Positions 47,112 through 60,975 of a stretch of 64,000 bases of DNA are shown piece after piece. Positions within the stretch are counted from its first letter, which is position 1. Every line of letters starts with the position of its first letter. This DNA comes from Rosenbergiella epipactidis (GTDB lineage: Bacteria > Pseudomonadota > Gammaproteobacteria > Enterobacterales > Enterobacteriaceae). The DNA lies in assembly GCF_018494055.1 (NCBI RefSeq), contig NZ_JABBFQ010000001.1, forward strand, positions 124,001 through 188,000, given 5' to 3'. The position numbers and the translations under genes were made by a program. The notes under the pieces were generated by a model. It was not told the origin of the DNA and ran no database searches. It saw nothing but the letters and a program-made list of their open reading frames with translations.

Positions 47112-48617
47112 ATGAAAAATATTTTCGAGCAGTACGAAATTTGGTTTGTAATCGGTAGCCAGCATCTCTACGGCGCAGAGACCTTAAAGCAGGTATTTAC
47201 ACAGGGTGAAAAGGTCGTGCACGCCCTTAATCAATCGGGGACTTTACCCTGCCAATTGGTACTCAAACCCTTGGTTACCACGCCACAAGAGGTGACCGCG
47301 CTCACCCGCGAAGCCAACTATCATACGCATTGTGCAGGGATAGTGGTTTGGCTGCATACGTTCTCACCGGCGAAAATGTGGATTAATGGCTTAGTGGATC
47401 TGCATAAACCGTTGCTGCAATTCCATACCCAATATAATGCCGCCTTACCATGGGGCGAGATTGATATGGACTTTATGAACCTAAATCAAACGGCACATGG
47501 CGGGCGGGAATTTGGCTTTATCGGCGCGAGAATGCAGTTAGAACACCAAGTGGTTACCGGGCATTGGCAGCAACAGGCGACTCAACAGCGCTTGGCTCAG
47601 TGGATGCGCACCGCTATCGTTAAACAAGATACGCAATCGCTTAAAGTCGTACGCTTTGGCGACAATATGCGTGAAGTGGCGGTTACTGAGGGGGATAAGG
47701 TTGCGGCACAAATCCGCTTTGGCTACTCAGTCAACACTTGGGCTGTCGGTGATTTAGTGTCGGTGGTTAATCAGGTCAGTCAGGGAGCAGTCAATGCCTT
47801 GATGGATCAATACGAAGCCTCTTATCAATTGACCCCAGCCGCGCAATCTAAGGGGGATAAGCGGCAAAATGTGATCGATGCCGCCCGTATTGAACTGGGG
47901 ATAAAACAGTTTCTGCAAGAGCGTGAGGCCCACGCTTTCACTACGACCTTCGAGGATTTACACGGACTGGCGCAACTGCCCGGTCTGGCTGTGCAACGGT
48001 TGATGCAACAAGGGTATGGTTTTGCCGGTGAAGGGGATTGGAAAACCGCCGCGTTAGTGAGAATGCTTAAAGTCCTGGCCATCGGCTTGCCGGGCGGCAC
48101 CTCTTTTATGGAAGATTATACTTACCACTTCGAGGAGGGGAATGACCTAGTACTGGGTTCGCATATGCTTGAGGTCTGCCCAACGATTGCCACGCCTCAG
48201 AAACCGATTCTCGATGTCCAGCCCTTAGGCATTGGCGGTAAGGCCGACCCGGCACGGCTGATTTTCTCTACCGCTACGGGCCCAGCGGTTAATGTGAGCC
48301 TGATTGATCTCGGTGATCGATTCCGACTATTGGTCAATCAAGTTGAGGCCATTACTGCACCCCATAAGTTACCTAAGCTACCGGTTGCCAATGCGTTATG
48401 GCGTGCTCAGCCCGATTTACCTACGGCCTCTGAGGCATGGATGATTGCTGGCGGTGCCCATCATACGGTATTCAGTCAGGCCTTAACCATTGAGGATACG
48501 CGTCGCTTAGCCGACCTCTACGGTATTGAAATGGCGGTCATCGATCAGCACACCACCTTGGCGAGTTTCCGTGACCAGTTACGTTGGAACGATGCGTATT
48601 TCCGTTTTCAACGCTGA
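47112..48617 (+). CDS. araA: L-arabinose isomerase AraA
   Basis: 501 aa; converts L-arabinose to L-ribulose, Mn2+-dependent. [20 protein letters not shown] at the N-terminus, catalytic glutamates around residues 306 and 333 ([28 protein letters not shown]), and His residues [11 protein letters not shown] and HHTVFSQAL. Two adjacent ATGs (47109, 47112); the second has better spacing to GGAG. Middle gene of araBAD. Confidence 0.97.
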   Translation: MKNIFEQYEIWFVIGSQHLYGAETLKQVFTQGEKVVHALNQSGTLPCQLVLKPLVTTPQEVTALTREANYHTHCAGIVVWLHTFSPAKMWINGLVDLHKPLLQFHTQYNAALPWGEIDMDFMNLNQTAHGGREFGFIGARMQLEHQVVTGHWQQQATQQRLAQWMRTAIVKQDTQSLKVVRFGDNMREVAVTEGDKVAAQIRFGYSVNTWAVGDLVSVVNQVSQGAVNALMDQYEASYQLTPAAQSKGDKRQNVIDAARIELGIKQFLQEREAHAFTTTFEDLHGLAQLPGLAVQRLMQQGYGFAGEGDWKTAALVRMLKVLAIGLPGGTSFMEDYTYHFEEGNDLVLGSHMLEVCPTIATPQKPILDVQPLGIGGKADPARLIFSTATGPAVNVSLIDLGDRFRLLVNQVEAITAPHKLPKLPVANALWRAQPDLPTASEAWMIAGGAHHTVFSQALTIEDTRRLADLYGIEMAVIDQHTTLASFRDQLRWNDAYFRFQR

Positions 48618-48633
48618 GTAGAAAGGAGGTCTT

Positions 48634-49332
48634 ATGCTTGAGGCGCTAAAGCAACAAGTGTTCGCGGCAAACCAAGCGTTGCCCCAGCACAATCTGGTGA
48701 CTCTCACTTGGGGGAATGTCAGTGGGGTGGATGAGACGCGACAGTGGATAGTGATAAAACCTTCTGGTGTCGAGTATCGGAGCATGACCGCAGAGGATAT
48801 GGTGGTGGTGAGTGTAGAGAGTGGTGAAGTGGTGGAGGGACATTATCGGCCTTCCTCCGATTTACCGACCCACCGCTATCTTTATCTTACTTATCCTCAA
48901 CTGGGCGGGATTGTGCATACTCATTCGCGTCATGCCACGATTTGGGCGCAAGCAGGGCGGAGTTTACCGGCGTTAGGTACCACCCATGCAGACTATTTTT
49001 ACGGAGAGATCCCCTGCACGCGAGCCATGCACGATGCGGAAATTCGTGAGCAGTACGAATGGCAAACCGGTGCGGTGATTGCGGAAACGCTTCAGGCCCA
49101 TCAGTATCAGCCTGAAGAGATGCCGGGGATTTTGGTCAACGCCCATGGGCCTTTTACTTGGGGTAAAGATCCGGCGCATGCGGTGGAGTCGGCGATAGTG
49201 CTGGAAGAGATTGCCTATATGGCACTCTTTAGCCAGCAGCTACAGCCACGATTAACCGCGATGCAAGCCACGTTACTCGATAAACACTATCTGCGTAAAC
49301 ATGGCAAGCATGCCTACTACGGCCAACGGTAG
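48634..49332 (+). CDS. araD: L-ribulose-5-phosphate 4-epimerase AraD
   Basis: 232 aa class II aldolase/epimerase. It turns L-ribulose 5-P into D-xylulose 5-P for the pentose phosphate pathway. [29 protein letters not shown], and zinc ligands in [16 protein letters not shown] plus a later His ([10 protein letters not shown]). AAAGGAGG before the ATG. It ends the araBAD operon, 16 bases after araA. Confidence 0.97.
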   Translation: MLEALKQQVFAANQALPQHNLVTLTWGNVSGVDETRQWIVIKPSGVEYRSMTAEDMVVVSVESGEVVEGHYRPSSDLPTHRYLYLTYPQLGGIVHTHSRHATIWAQAGRSLPALGTTHADYFYGEIPCTRAMHDAEIREQYEWQTGAVIAETLQAHQYQPEEMPGILVNAHGPFTWGKDPAHAVESAIVLEEIAYMALFSQQLQPRLTAMQATLLDKHYLRKHGKHAYYGQR

Positions 49333-49361
49333 CTTGCGAGACGTTAGCCAAGGAGTGCTAA

Positions 49362-49847
49362 TTATTTGAATTTGAGCAGTTTAACCGTTTCGTCGATATC
49401 GACTTCGTCTTCACTAAACACCAAGGTTTCCCCTTGGAAGGTGGTGATAGCGATTTTACGTAAGGTCCGCGTCGCCTCAGGATCGGTATTGGTTTTCGGG
49501 CGAATGGTATTCATTAGCATCCCAACACTTAACACCGTGTTCGCTTTGTCGATGCTTTGGTTCGCTGGAACCTCTTCGCTATATAACCGATAGTTTTTAA
49601 TTGCCGTAATTTTCACTCGCTCACCGGCAATAAACAGGTATTTGCTCGGCGGGATCACTTTTACCGCATAGGCCGACAGACCTTTGTTGTTGGTGGTCGG
49701 TTCGAAAGTGACCGCCGCATCTTTTTTGATTAACTCGGGGTTAGCGACTTTAACCTCGTGGAAATAACGGTTATCACCCATCTCGTCTTTGATAAAGCCA
49801 AAGCCTTTCTCTTTAAACCAGGTGGTGATGGTGCCGTTTAATGCCAT
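49362..49847 (-). CDS. Cold-shock-domain protein with C-terminal extension
   Basis: 161 aa. An N-terminal CSD (GTITTWFKEKGFGFIKDEMGDNRYFHE, read in two parts) carries RNP1-like KGFGFIKD and a degenerate RNP2. A C-terminal region of about 90 residues (PSKYLFIAGERVKITAIKNY..) has no family I recognise. Such long cold-shock proteins are single-stranded nucleic-acid binders. AGGAT lies five bases before the ATG. Convergent with araD, 29 bases apart. Confidence 0.87.
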   Translation of the reverse strand: MALNGTITTWFKEKGFGFIKDEMGDNRYFHEVKVANPELIKKDAAVTFEPTTNNKGLSAYAVKVIPPSKYLFIAGERVKITAIKNYRLYSEEVPANQSIDKANTVLSVGMLMNTIRPKTNTDPEATRTLRKIAITTFQGETLVFSEDEVDIDETVKLLKFK

Positions 49848-50106
49848 GTTATCCTACCTTATGTCTGACTTTCTTCACTGCGCGCAGTGTAATGCATATT
49901 GCGGTAAGACTCTATCGCTTAGCGTGGGAAGGTGGGATTTTAAGAGGGACATTTATCATCGATGCGGGCTGGAGAAGGGATATAGCAACGTATTGTGCAA
50001 GTTGTAGTATTTCTGATGAACCATCAGAACGATTATCCTTTAAGCAGATAGATTAAAAATAAAGGCAGAACGGCTGCGACTATTCTGCCAATATGGGTAA
50101 CACATA

Positions 50107-50439
50107 TCAGGTATTATTTTTTACTACAGTTGTACTACCATTATTTTTTACGGAAGCAATACCTGTATCTCGGCTCTGTGCGGAGGCATAAAGTTGACTA
50201 GTTCCGATAACTTGGTGATTAGCTGCTTTCAGATTGAAATGAAATTTACCATTAGCGGCGACTTTCTTTTCATACCGTTCATCCAACGAACTGTTTGTTT
50301 GAACGGAGTGAATACCATTCTCCGCAGAGCTTTTTGTTGTATAGAGCTCACTGGTGAGAATAATCTCTCCGTTACCGGCTTTAAGTACAAATCTAAACTG
50401 ATTATCGCTGCTTTTACTCAATTCGAACCAACCAGACAT
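50107..50439 (-). CDS. yegP: YegP family protein (DUF1508)
   Basis: 110 aa, the E. coli YegP length. It has two tandem repeats of the UPF0339 type: WFELSKSSDNQFRFVLKAGNGE and the FHFNLKAANHQVIGTSQLY block, ending GIASVKNNG. Function unknown; probably a small dimeric cytoplasmic protein. The ATG at 50439 has AAGGAG six bases upstream; the frame from 50490 is an unsupported extension. Confidence 0.92.
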   Translation of the reverse strand: MSGWFELSKSSDNQFRFVLKAGNGEIILTSELYTTKSSAENGIHSVQTNSSLDERYEKKVAANGKFHFNLKAANHQVIGTSQLYASAQSRDTGIASVKNNGSTTVVKNNT

Positions 50440-50804
50440 GTTAACTCCTTGATGTAAATTGCTAATATAAACGGCTTGGATTATTGCCATCGGGCAGATT
50501 GAGTATGCACAAAAAGAAACACATATTCCAATTTGAAACGGTGTTCTCTTATCTGTTGATTTATGACGTGAGAGTAGAATGGGTATTTTTCTATGATATT
50601 TGTGGCGATATAGCGCCGCAGTGAAGCACGCATTCAGGGTATATTAATCACTAGAACGTTTTTCCAGTGCTAATTTATGACTATTGAGCCTTATTTTGAT
50701 TAAAGGCTGTATTGCGTCATTATTGTACAGGTGATTGATTAAAGACATTGAGGCAATAAAGGGTCGTATAACGTTAACAAGTGCGGCGGTTTAATCTATG
50801 AACT
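50440..50804. other. Intergenic region between yegP and ychF
   Basis: About 365 AT-rich bases. A 39-codon plus-strand frame (50505-50624, MHKKKHIFQFETVF start) has no ribosome site. At 50769-50778 TAACGTTAAC resembles part of the csc operator, without a csc gene nearby. Nothing else is assignable. Confidence 0.45.
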
Positions 50805-50832
50805 AAAAACCCGCGATAAGTCGTGGGTTTTA
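50805..50832 (-). terminator. ychF terminator
   Basis: ACCCGCGA, loop TAAG, TCGTGGGT with flanking A and T runs on both sides; 57 bases below the ychF stop, possibly bidirectional. Confidence 0.8.
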
Positions 50833-50888
50833 TAATTTTTTGTGAGTCTTATAAGATTAAGCGAAACCTCATAAGAAGACACAATAAT

Positions 50889-51980
50889 TTATACGTTAAA
50901 TAAGAAATTCATAATATCGCCATCTTTAACGATATATTCTTTCCCTTCTGCACGCATTTTTCCAGCTTCTTTCGCACCTTGTTCACCCTTATTGGCAACA
51001 AAATCGTCGAAACCAATGGTTTGTGCACGGATAAAGCCTTTCTCGAAATCAGTATGGATTTTACCTGCAGCTTGTGGCGCGGTCGCGCCGACAGGAATGG
51101 TCCATGCACGGACTTCTTTTACCCCAGCGGTAAAGTAGGTTTGTAGATTAAGTAGGCGATACCCCGCGCGGATCACACGGTTTAAGCCTGGTTCTTCAAT
51201 CCCCAGCTCTGCCATAAACTCGTCACGCTCGTCATCTTCCAGCTCGGAGATATCAGACTCGACTGCTGCGCAGACCGGCACGACTACGGAGCCTTCTTGC
51301 TCAGCAATCGCGTAAACCTGATCCAAATATGGATTGTTTTCAAATCCATCTTCGTTGACGTTGGCGATATACATCGTCGGTTTTAAGGTCAGGAAGCTTA
51401 GGTAACGAATAGCCGCTTTTTCATCGGCATCAAGGTCGAGGCTACGTAACATACCGGCATTTTCTAAATGCGGTAGGCATTTTTCCAGCACCGCAAGTTC
51501 TGCTTTCGCATCTTTATCGCCGCCTTTCGCTTTCTTCTGTAGACGTTGAATCGCACGCTCACAGGTATCGAGATCAGATAAAGCCAATTCGGTATTAATG
51601 ACATCAATATCATCAGCAGGGTTTACAGTGCCAGAGACGTGGATGATGTTATCGTTTTCGAAACAACGCACAACGTGGCCGATCGCTTCGGTTTCACGGA
51701 TATTGGTCAGGAATTGGTTACCTAAGCCTTCACCTTTCGACGCGCCTTTTACCAATCCGGCGATATCGACGAATTCCATGGTGGTGGCGATGGTGCGTTG
51801 AGGTTTAACGATCTCAGCAAGTTGATCGAGACGAGTATCAGGCATGGGTACCACGCCGGTATTCGGTTCAATGGTACAAAACGGAAAGTTAGCCGCTTCG
51901 ATACCTGCTTTCGTCAGTGCATTAAAAAGAGTGGATTTACCGACATTTGGCAGGCCCACGATACCGCATTTGAATCCCAT
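50889..51980 (-). CDS. ychF: Redox-regulated ATPase YchF (OLA1 family)
   Basis: 363 aa. Obg-related P-loop protein that prefers ATP: G1 [37 protein letters not shown] (G3 region), and ANVNEDG in place of NKxD, which explains ATP over GTP. C-terminal TGS-like domain ([17 protein letters not shown]). It binds ribosomes and affects translation start selection and oxidative stress. The pth-ychF pair is conserved with E. coli. Confidence 0.97.
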   Translation of the reverse strand: MGFKCGIVGLPNVGKSTLFNALTKAGIEAANFPFCTIEPNTGVVPMPDTRLDQLAEIVKPQRTIATTMEFVDIAGLVKGASKGEGLGNQFLTNIRETEAIGHVVRCFENDNIIHVSGTVNPADDIDVINTELALSDLDTCERAIQRLQKKAKGGDKDAKAELAVLEKCLPHLENAGMLRSLDLDADEKAAIRYLSFLTLKPTMYIANVNEDGFENNPYLDQVYAIAEQEGSVVVPVCAAVESDISELEDDERDEFMAELGIEEPGLNRVIRAGYRLLNLQTYFTAGVKEVRAWTIPVGATAPQAAGKIHTDFEKGFIRAQTIGFDDFVANKGEQGAKEAGKMRAEGKEYIVKDGDIMNFLFNV

Positions 51981-52081
51981 GCTTGACTACCTTATTACGT
52001 TAATTATGCTGCGCGAAAGCGCGCTGGCTAGCAGAAAATTTGTCGCATTATACACAGATTTTAGCAAAGAGGGCAGCGCAC

Positions 52082-52669
52082 TCAACTTGCTTTAAAGCTA
52101 TGGAGACGGTTCATCGCGCGTAACCGATCTTCTTTTAGCCAGACCTCGGTACAGCGTGCGGCTTCATCAATCGCATCATCGATTAACTTTTGCTCGCTCA
52201 ACGGCGGTTTACCTAATACGAAGCCGGTCACCTTATTGCGGTCACCAGGGTGGCCGATCCCGATACGCAAGCGATGGAAGTCGGCAACATTACCGAGTTT
52301 ATTGATAATATCTTTTAAACCGTTATGTCCGCCATGGCCGCCGCCTTGTTTGAACTTGGCGACGCCAGGAGGAAGGTCCATCTCATCGTGTGCAACTAAG
52401 ATCTCTTGCGGTGGGATCCGATAAAAGTTAGCCATCGCCGCAACCGCTTTACCACTTAAATTCATAAAAGTAGTGGGGACCAGCAGTCGTATATCTTCCC
52501 CGGCAATGGATAGACGCGCCGTCGCGCCAAAAAATTTCGCTTCTTCTTTTAAGGGTTGGCGAAAACGGTCAGCGAGTAGGTCGGTATACCAGGCACCGGC
52601 ATTATGTCGCGTGGCGGCATACTCAGCACCGGGATTCGCTAAGCCAACAATTAATTTAATGGTACTCAC
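52082..52669 (-). CDS. pth: Peptidyl-tRNA hydrolase
   Basis: 195 aa. It releases tRNA from dropped-off peptidyl-tRNA. [20 protein letters not shown] contains catalytic His near residue 21; [20 protein letters not shown] and [12 protein letters not shown] are conserved. 101 bases upstream of ychF, likely one operon. Divergent from ychH, as in E. coli. Confidence 0.97.
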   Translation of the reverse strand: MSTIKLIVGLANPGAEYAATRHNAGAWYTDLLADRFRQPLKEEAKFFGATARLSIAGEDIRLLVPTTFMNLSGKAVAAMANFYRIPPQEILVAHDEMDLPPGVAKFKQGGGHGGHNGLKDIINKLGNVADFHRLRIGIGHPGDRNKVTGFVLGKPPLSEQKLIDDAIDEAARCTEVWLKEDRLRAMNRLHSFKAS

Positions 52670-52866
52670 AGGAATTATCCTTCGCGGGGCAAAACGCTAG
52701 TGTACTGCATGCAAGAAGGGAAGTTCAAAAACATTCCCGTCGACGTATTTTGTTGGGTCGCACAAAGTGTTAAAAAGTCCCAGACTGTGATCCCGGTTAA
52801 AGATAATCCTGCGATTAGCGCCTACACTTTTGTCAAGTTCTGTAAGACTTAGCTAAGGAGAAGCGA

Positions 52867-53136
52867 ATGAAACGCGTACATACTTCGTTGATAGGCAATG
52901 CGTTAATGGTGGTGGGATTGGTATTATCGGTCAGTAGTCTACTGATCGCGTTATTAAGCCAAGCCGAAGGATCGATCTTTACGGATAGTTGGGCAACAGG
53001 TTCGGTGCTAGGGATTTTTCTGGGGGCGTTTTTCTGGTTAATGGGGGCGCAGCTCAGTGGCCGAGAGAAGGTATGTGAAAAATATTATCTACTACGTTTC
53101 CACCAACGGCATCCACACCGTCGTCGTCACTCCTAA
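52867..53136 (+). CDS. ychH: Stress-induced membrane protein YchH
   Basis: 89 aa with two membrane spans (GNALMVVGLVLSVSSLLIAL and VLGIFLGAFFWLMG) and a basic His/Arg tail (HQRHPHRRRHS). Similar to E. coli YchH, at the same place between pth and prs. In E. coli it is CRP-activated and linked to stress and biofilm. AAGGAG precedes the ATG. Confidence 0.92.
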   Translation: MKRVHTSLIGNALMVVGLVLSVSSLLIALLSQAEGSIFTDSWATGSVLGIFLGAFFWLMGAQLSGREKVCEKYYLLRFHQRHPHRRRHS

Positions 53137-53144
53137 TGGCGGAA

Positions 53145-53172
53145 AAAAAATGGGCCTTTCGGCCCATTTTTT
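53145..53172. terminator. Bidirectional terminator ychH/prs
   Basis: AAAAAATGGGCC, loop TTTC, GGCCCATTTTTT: strong in both directions, serving ychH and prs. Confidence 0.92.
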
Positions 53173-53178
53173 ACGTAA

Positions 53179-54129
<951 letters not shown>

Positions 54130-54154
54130 TTAAACCTCAGGCTTTGGGTCCAAA

Positions 54155-54179
54155 GAATGCCCACCGTAATCGGGCATTC
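54155..54179 (-). terminator. Hairpin in the ispE-prs intergenic region
   Basis: GAATGCCC and GGGCATTC, 8-bp arms with a nine-base loop, followed on the minus strand by CTTTGG. It lies in the prs leader; either weak terminator or leader element. Confidence 0.5.
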
Positions 54180-54246
54180 TCACAGGTATAGGTAAGTAAC
54201 AGCAGGTACAGACCCTGGAACGGGTAAGCCAGTTACCTGCCGCCAA

Positions 54247-55101
54247 TCACTCCGATAACCGTTGATGCAAGGGCGAAATATTAGCACCCTTTGCAACAAA
54301 ACAAGTCATCCAAGGTGGAGTGAGAGTAAGGACATGACGAGCAGCGGCTTCACTGTCGAATTCAGCAAACACGCAAGCACCAGTGCCCGTCAGTCTTGAC
54401 GGAGCGTATTCTAGCAGCCAGTTGAGTAATTCATCAACCTTACGAAAACGTTTTCTTGCGATTGCTTCACAATCATTCGACCAAGGCGAATGCATTAATT
54501 GTTCTGCACTCCGCACCGGACTATCACGGGTCAAATCAGGATCATTAAAAATGACTGGCGTCGGGATACTCACGCCAGGATGAGCAACCAGGTACCATTT
54601 CTCTTCAGGCTGCACGGGGGTCAGTTGCTCGCCTATCCCCTCGGCCAACGCTGCATAGCCGTGGACAAAAATCGGCACATCAGCACCAAGTGCCAGGCCG
54701 AGGTCAGCGAGTTGGGTGAGAGAATAGTTAAGTTGCCATAGCTGATTCAGTGCAATCAAGGTCGTGGCAGCGTTAGATGAGCCACCGCCTAGGCCGCCAC
54801 CCATCGGTAATTTCTTATCAATCCCGATGGTGACGCCGACCGTTGCCTCGCACCGCTTATCAGCAATGGCTTGCGCCTTAAGACGCAAGGCGGCGCGATA
54901 GATCAGATTATCTTCACAGCGGACATTTTCAATATCGTTCATTAGACGAATATGAGCGTGTTGATCCGCCGCAAAGGTCATCTCATCGCCATAATCCAGA
55001 AACTGAAAGAGCGTCTGCAAATTATGATAGCCGTCGTCACGTCGACCGGTTATTGACAGAAATAAGTTTAATTTGCCAGGGGAGGGCCAGCGTTCAATCA
55101 T
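54247..55101 (-). CDS. ispE: 4-diphosphocytidyl-2-C-methyl-D-erythritol kinase
   Basis: 284 aa GHMP kinase of the MEP isoprenoid pathway. [21 protein letters not shown] at the N-terminus, ATP motif [17 protein letters not shown], and C-terminal [12 protein letters not shown]. The ATG overlaps the lolB stop by four bases (ATGA), so translation is coupled, as in E. coli. Confidence 0.97.
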   Translation of the reverse strand: MIERWPSPGKLNLFLSITGRRDDGYHNLQTLFQFLDYGDEMTFAADQHAHIRLMNDIENVRCEDNLIYRAALRLKAQAIADKRCEATVGVTIGIDKKLPMGGGLGGGSSNAATTLIALNQLWQLNYSLTQLADLGLALGADVPIFVHGYAALAEGIGEQLTPVQPEEKWYLVAHPGVSIPTPVIFNDPDLTRDSPVRSAEQLMHSPWSNDCEAIARKRFRKVDELLNWLLEYAPSRLTGTGACVFAEFDSEAAARHVLTLTPPWMTCFVAKGANISPLHQRLSE

Positions 55102-55727
55102 TGTGTCGTCCAGCTATCCATACGTAACTTGATTCGTTGTCCTTCTGTCGTTAACTCTACGTTGGCGGGTAGCGCAGGGGAAACACTGTTGTTATAGCTG
55201 CTGATCGACACATGCCAAGTTACGCCATTTTGGCTGTAATCTGCGCTCTGCAACTGATAATTATCATTAAGCGTAAAATGATCAGCATTACCCGGTAGGC
55301 CCAACATCCATTGGCGTAAATTATCTAGAGGGATCTGCATGCCAGTGAGTTTGCCGATCATCGTCTGGGCATCGTGGCTCATGTAACGCTGACCTTTATT
55401 ATCCACAAGTTGAACCGTATTGCCTTGTTGATCGAGCTGTAGCTCGGTGCTGCCGATAGGACTGGTCAATAATAAACGGTAGCGGTCAGTCGCCTGTTGT
55501 TGCCAGTTAAAGCGCGCGTAAACCTTTTGTTTATCTGAAAGATAGGCGAAGGCACCAAGTGTTTCAAAATGGGTCACGGTGCTCACTTGGGCTTGATGCT
55601 GTTTCCATTGCGCAGAGTCAGGGCTTTTACCGGGTCCTTGAGGGGCTTGATGAGAAACACAGGCACTTAATAACAGTGTGACCACCGGGATCACCACTCG
55701 TAAACGCTTTGCAGGAATAACTCGCAC
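55098..55727 (-). CDS. lolB: Outer-membrane lipoprotein insertase LolB
   Basis: 209 aa (E. coli 207). Lipoprotein signal ending VVTLLLSAC; the mature chain contains [35 protein letters not shown] and [10 protein letters not shown], as in LolB. It accepts lipoproteins from LolA and inserts them into the outer membrane. The GTG at 55727 has AAGGAG ahead of it; the frame from 55790 is a false extension. Divergent from hemA. Confidence 0.95.
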   Translation of the reverse strand: MRVIPAKRLRVVIPVVTLLLSACVSHQAPQGPGKSPDSAQWKQHQAQVSTVTHFETLGAFAYLSDKQKVYARFNWQQQATDRYRLLLTSPIGSTELQLDQQGNTVQLVDNKGQRYMSHDAQTMIGKLTGMQIPLDNLRQWMLGLPGNADHFTLNDNYQLQSADYSQNGVTWHVSISSYNNSVSPALPANVELTTEGQRIKLRMDSWTTQ

Positions 55728-55919
55728 GCTTTTCTCCTTGACGGGCCGTCGATGACGGCGGAATTTAACGATCAATGCTATATTCAGCATAACACATGCA
55801 AGAAAAGAATCTTATTACACACTTATCTTTTGTATGGCTTTTCATGACAGGAAGCATCTTGTAGAATGGCCGCACAAAAATGCCTGTAAGGTTTGTAGGG
55901 TAAAAGTAATCACATCATT

Positions 55920-57176
55920 ATGACGCTGCTAGCACTTGGAATAAATCACAAAACTGCTCCTGTCGCGCTTCGCGAACGGGTGGCGTTTGGCCCTGATATC
56001 TTAGATAACGCATTAGACAGTTTACTGTCTCAGCCATCAGTGCACAGTGGTGTCGTACTTTCAACCTGCAATCGAACCGAGCTTTATTTAAGTGTTGATG
56101 AACAGCACGATATTCAGCAACAGCTAATCCAATGGTTATGTAACTATCATCATCTGGATGAAACAGAGGTCCTCAATAGCCTCTATTGGCATCAGAATAA
56201 CGCCGCCGTTAGCCATTTAATGCGCGTGGCAAGTGGACTTGATTCTCTTGTTTTGGGCGAGCCGCAAATTTTGGGGCAGGTTAAAAAAGCTTACGCCGAA
56301 TCCCAGCGCGGGCATGTCATTAATGGTGAACTGGAACGTATGTTCCAAAAAACCTTCTCTGTGGCTAAGCGGGTGCGGACTGAAACTGAAATTGGTAGTA
56401 GCGCGGTGTCTGTTGCCTTTGCCGCCTGTACCTTAGCCCGGCAAATTTTTGAATCATTGAAAAAAGTCACCGTTTTACTGGTCGGCGCGGGCGAGACGAT
56501 TGAACTGGTTGCGCGTCACCTGCGTGAACATCAGGTTAAACGGCTTATGATCACCAACCGTACCCGTGAACGGGCACAGCGTCTGGCGGAAGAAGTCCAT
56601 GCTGAAGTCATCGACTTTGGGGCGCTACCTGAACATATTGCCTCCGCGGATATTATTATCTCCTCCACCGCCAGCCCGCTACCCGTTATTGGTAAAGGCA
56701 TGGTGGAAAGTGCCTTAAAGCAACGACGTCATCAACCGATGCTGATCGTCGATATTGCGGTTCCGCGCGATGTCGAACCCGAAGTCGGTAAAGTAGAGTC
56801 TGCTTATCTTTATACCGTGGATGATCTGCAAGCGATTATTCAACACAATATGGCGCAACGAGAAGCAGCAGCCGTTGAAGCAGAAACCATCGTGGTACAA
56901 GAGAGCGGTGAGTTTATGGCTTGGCTGCAAGCGCAAAATGCCGTCGATGTGATCCGTGATTATCGGCATCAGGCCGAAGATATCCGTGAAGAATTAATGC
57001 AACGGGCATTATCCGCACTTTCTCAAGGTCAAGATCCACAGAAAGTGATGCAAGAGATGGCCCACAAATTGACGAATCGCTTGATTCACTCACCCACAAA
57101 ATCTCTTCAGCAAGCTGCGCGTGAAGGCGATGCTGAGCGTTTACAAATCCTGCGTGATAGCCTCGGCCTCAGTTAG
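55920..57176 (+). CDS. hemA: Glutamyl-tRNA reductase
   Basis: 418 aa, as in E. coli. It reduces glutamyl-tRNA to glutamate-1-semialdehyde, the first step of haem synthesis. Catalytic Cys50 in [38 protein letters not shown] site [14 protein letters not shown]. The N-terminus [18 protein letters not shown] matches the regulatory degron region. Starts the hemA-prfA-prmC-sirB1-kdsA series. Confidence 0.98.
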   Translation: MTLLALGINHKTAPVALRERVAFGPDILDNALDSLLSQPSVHSGVVLSTCNRTELYLSVDEQHDIQQQLIQWLCNYHHLDETEVLNSLYWHQNNAAVSHLMRVASGLDSLVLGEPQILGQVKKAYAESQRGHVINGELERMFQKTFSVAKRVRTETEIGSSAVSVAFAACTLARQIFESLKKVTVLLVGAGETIELVARHLREHQVKRLMITNRTRERAQRLAEEVHAEVIDFGALPEHIASADIIISSTASPLPVIGKGMVESALKQRRHQPMLIVDIAVPRDVEPEVGKVESAYLYTVDDLQAIIQHNMAQREAAAVEAETIVVQESGEFMAWLQAQNAVDVIRDYRHQAEDIREELMQRALSALSQGQDPQKVMQEMAHKLTNRLIHSPTKSLQQAAREGDAERLQILRDSLGLS

Positions 57177-57220
57177 GCACAGGCTATTTCCCCTTTTGTT
57201 ATTGGACAAATAATTCATAC

Positions 57221-58303
57221 ATGAAATCTTCTATTGTTGCCAAACTTGAAGCCCTACAGGAACGTCATGAGGAAGTCGAAGCGATGCTCGGCGATGCAGG
57301 TGTTATCGCTGATCAGGAGCGTTTTCGCGCTCTCTCCAGGGAATATGCTCAGCTCACCGACGTGACCAATTGTTTCCGTCAATGGTGTCAGGTACAAGAA
57401 GACATTGAAACGGCCAATGAAATGTTAGCCGATCCCGAAATGCGTGAAATGGCCTCAGATGAACTGAAAGAGGCTAAAGCGCAAAGCGAAGAACTCGAAC
57501 AATCGCTACAGGTCCTACTGTTACCGAAAGATCCTGACGACGAACGTTCATGCTTCGTCGAAGTACGTGCCGGAACCGGTGGTGACGAGGCCGCCCTGTT
57601 TGCTGGCGACCTTTTTAGAATGTATAGCCGTTATGCCGAGGCAAATCGCTGGCGCGTGGAAGTGGTCAGCGCCAATGAAGGTGAGCATGGCGGATATAAA
57701 GAGATTATCGCGCGCATTGAAGGTGTTGGTGTGTACGGTCGAATGAAGTTTGAATCCGGCGGTCACCGTGTACAACGTGTCCCGGAGACCGAATCACAAG
57801 GGCGTATCCACACCTCAGCTTGTACCGTTGCCGTGATGCCAGAGATCCCTGAAGCGGAACTCCCGGATATCAACCCTTCCGATCTGAAAATCGATACCTT
57901 CCGTTCGTCGGGAGCAGGTGGCCAGCACGTTAACACCACCGACTCTGCGATCCGTATTACCCACTTACCAACGGGTATCGTGGTCGAGTGTCAGGACGAG
58001 CGTTCACAGCATAAGAACAAAGCTAAAGCACTTTCTGTACTTGGCGCGAGAATTCACGCCGCTGAAATGGCGAAACGCCACGAAGAAGAAGCGTCTACGC
58101 GTCGTAACCTGTTGGGGAGTGGTGACCGTTCTGATCGGATTAGAACCTATAATTTCCCGCAAGGTCGTATTACTGATCACCGTATCAACCTTACCATTTA
58201 TCGTTTGGATGAGACGATGCAAGGAAAACTTGAGAGTCTTATCGAACCGGTCGTTCAAGAGCACCAAGCCGATCTACTGGCGGCCTTAGCAGGTCAAGAG
58301 TAA
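57221..58303 (+). CDS. prfA: Peptide chain release factor 1
   Basis: 360 aa. It recognises UAA and UAG and triggers peptide release. GGQ motif in [15 protein letters not shown], codon-recognition PET tripeptide ([11 protein letters not shown]), both intact. It overlaps prmC by one base (TAATG); PrmC methylates the GGQ glutamine. Confidence 0.99.
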   Translation: MKSSIVAKLEALQERHEEVEAMLGDAGVIADQERFRALSREYAQLTDVTNCFRQWCQVQEDIETANEMLADPEMREMASDELKEAKAQSEELEQSLQVLLLPKDPDDERSCFVEVRAGTGGDEAALFAGDLFRMYSRYAEANRWRVEVVSANEGEHGGYKEIIARIEGVGVYGRMKFESGGHRVQRVPETESQGRIHTSACTVAVMPEIPEAELPDINPSDLKIDTFRSSGAGGQHVNTTDSAIRITHLPTGIVVECQDERSQHKNKAKALSVLGARIHAAEMAKRHEEEASTRRNLLGSGDRSDRIRTYNFPQGRITDHRINLTIYRLDETMQGKLESLIEPVVQEHQADLLAALAGQE

Positions 58304-59154
58304 TGCAGATCCGTCACTGGCTACAAGAAGTAGTCCCATTACTGCAGCACAGTGACAGTGCAAAGCGTGATGCTGAGGTGATCCTCAGCCATGTCCTCGA
58401 TAAGCCCAGAAGTTGGTTAATCGCTTTTGATGACTACGGATTAACGGTCGAACAGCTGGCTGTTTTGGCTGAGCTGATCGCGCGTCGTGGTCGGGGTGAG
58501 CCGATCGCATACTTATGTGGGCAGCGAGAATTTTGGTCTTTACCTTTGTCGGTTTCCCCAGCAACCTTAATCCCGCGGCCGGATACGGAAGTGCTGGTTG
58601 AACAGGCACTTAGCCTTCTGCCGCCAACACCGGTTAAGGTGCTTGATCTGGGGACGGGAACGGGGGCGATAGCCCTAGCCTTGGCCAGTGAGCGGCCTGA
58701 CTCGCTGTTTATAGGTGTGGATCGTATTGCTGAGGCGGTGGAACTTGCACGCGGTAATGCGCAGCGTCTTTCAATTAATAATTGCCAGTTTCAATTGAGT
58801 CACTGGTTTGAGGCGTTATCGCCAAATGCTTTCGATATGATCGTGACGAATCCACCTTATATCGATGCAGACGACCCCCATCTTACTCAAGGCGATGTTA
58901 ATTTTGAGCCACGGAGTGCCTTAGTCGCTCCCCAGCAGGGGTTCGCCGATTTACAGCTTATTATCCAGCAAGCCCCGCAATGGCTAGCCCCTGGTGGATG
59001 GTTATTAGCTGAGCATGGCTGGCAACAACATCAACAAGTTCAGCAGCTTTTTGTCTCGGAAGGGTTTGACGCCGTGGCGACGCGGGTTGATTATGGTGGT
59101 AATCCACGAGTGACTTATGGCAAATTCGCTCAAGTGTCGAAAAAGTTATTGTAG
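58303..59154 (+). CDS. prmC: Release factor glutamine methyltransferase PrmC
   Basis: 283 aa. SAM motif VLDLGTGTGAIALAL, catalytic NPPY in VTNPPYIDADDP, and PRPDTEVLVEQAL. It methylates the GGQ of RF1 and RF2. Its start codon shares a base with the prfA stop. The following gene is sirB1, not sirB2 as in E. coli; only 77 bases separate them. Confidence 0.97.
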   Translation: MQIRHWLQEVVPLLQHSDSAKRDAEVILSHVLDKPRSWLIAFDDYGLTVEQLAVLAELIARRGRGEPIAYLCGQREFWSLPLSVSPATLIPRPDTEVLVEQALSLLPPTPVKVLDLGTGTGAIALALASERPDSLFIGVDRIAEAVELARGNAQRLSINNCQFQLSHWFEALSPNAFDMIVTNPPYIDADDPHLTQGDVNFEPRSALVAPQQGFADLQLIIQQAPQWLAPGGWLLAEHGWQQHQQVQQLFVSEGFDAVATRVDYGGNPRVTYGKFAQVSKKLL

Positions 59155-59231
59155 ATGATGAACTATTTGAAAACTATATCTCGAAAGAGTCACGCAAAGC
59201 GTTGCTCGGCTTATTTATTAATAGGGAGTAA

Positions 59232-60934
<1,703 letters not shown>

Positions 60935-60938
60935 TAAG

Positions 60939-60964
60939 AAAGGGCCGCGAAGGCCCTTTTTTTT
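60939..60964 (+). terminator. kdsA terminator
   Basis: AAAGGGCC, loop GCGAA, GGCCCTTT, then Ts. Strong; five bases past the kdsA stop. Confidence 0.93.
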
Positions 60965-60975
60965 AAAGTAATTTT

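Noticed and set aside
49789-50056. Plus-strand frames antisense to and downstream of the cold-shock gene start
   Set aside because: Mostly overlap the promoter and 5' end of a well-supported gene; no ribosome site.
50505-50624. 39-codon plus-strand frame between yegP and ychF
   Set aside because: No usable Shine-Dalgarno, no hydrophobic or domain pattern; chance frame in AT-rich DNA is likely.
50769-50778. TAACGTTAAC resembling the csc operator
   Set aside because: Only 10 of 12 positions and no sugar gene nearby; likely coincidence.
59155-59231. In-frame coding-like peptide (VDDELFENYISKES) between prmC and sirB1
   Set aside because: No start codon, does not match what I recall of SirB2; probably random.
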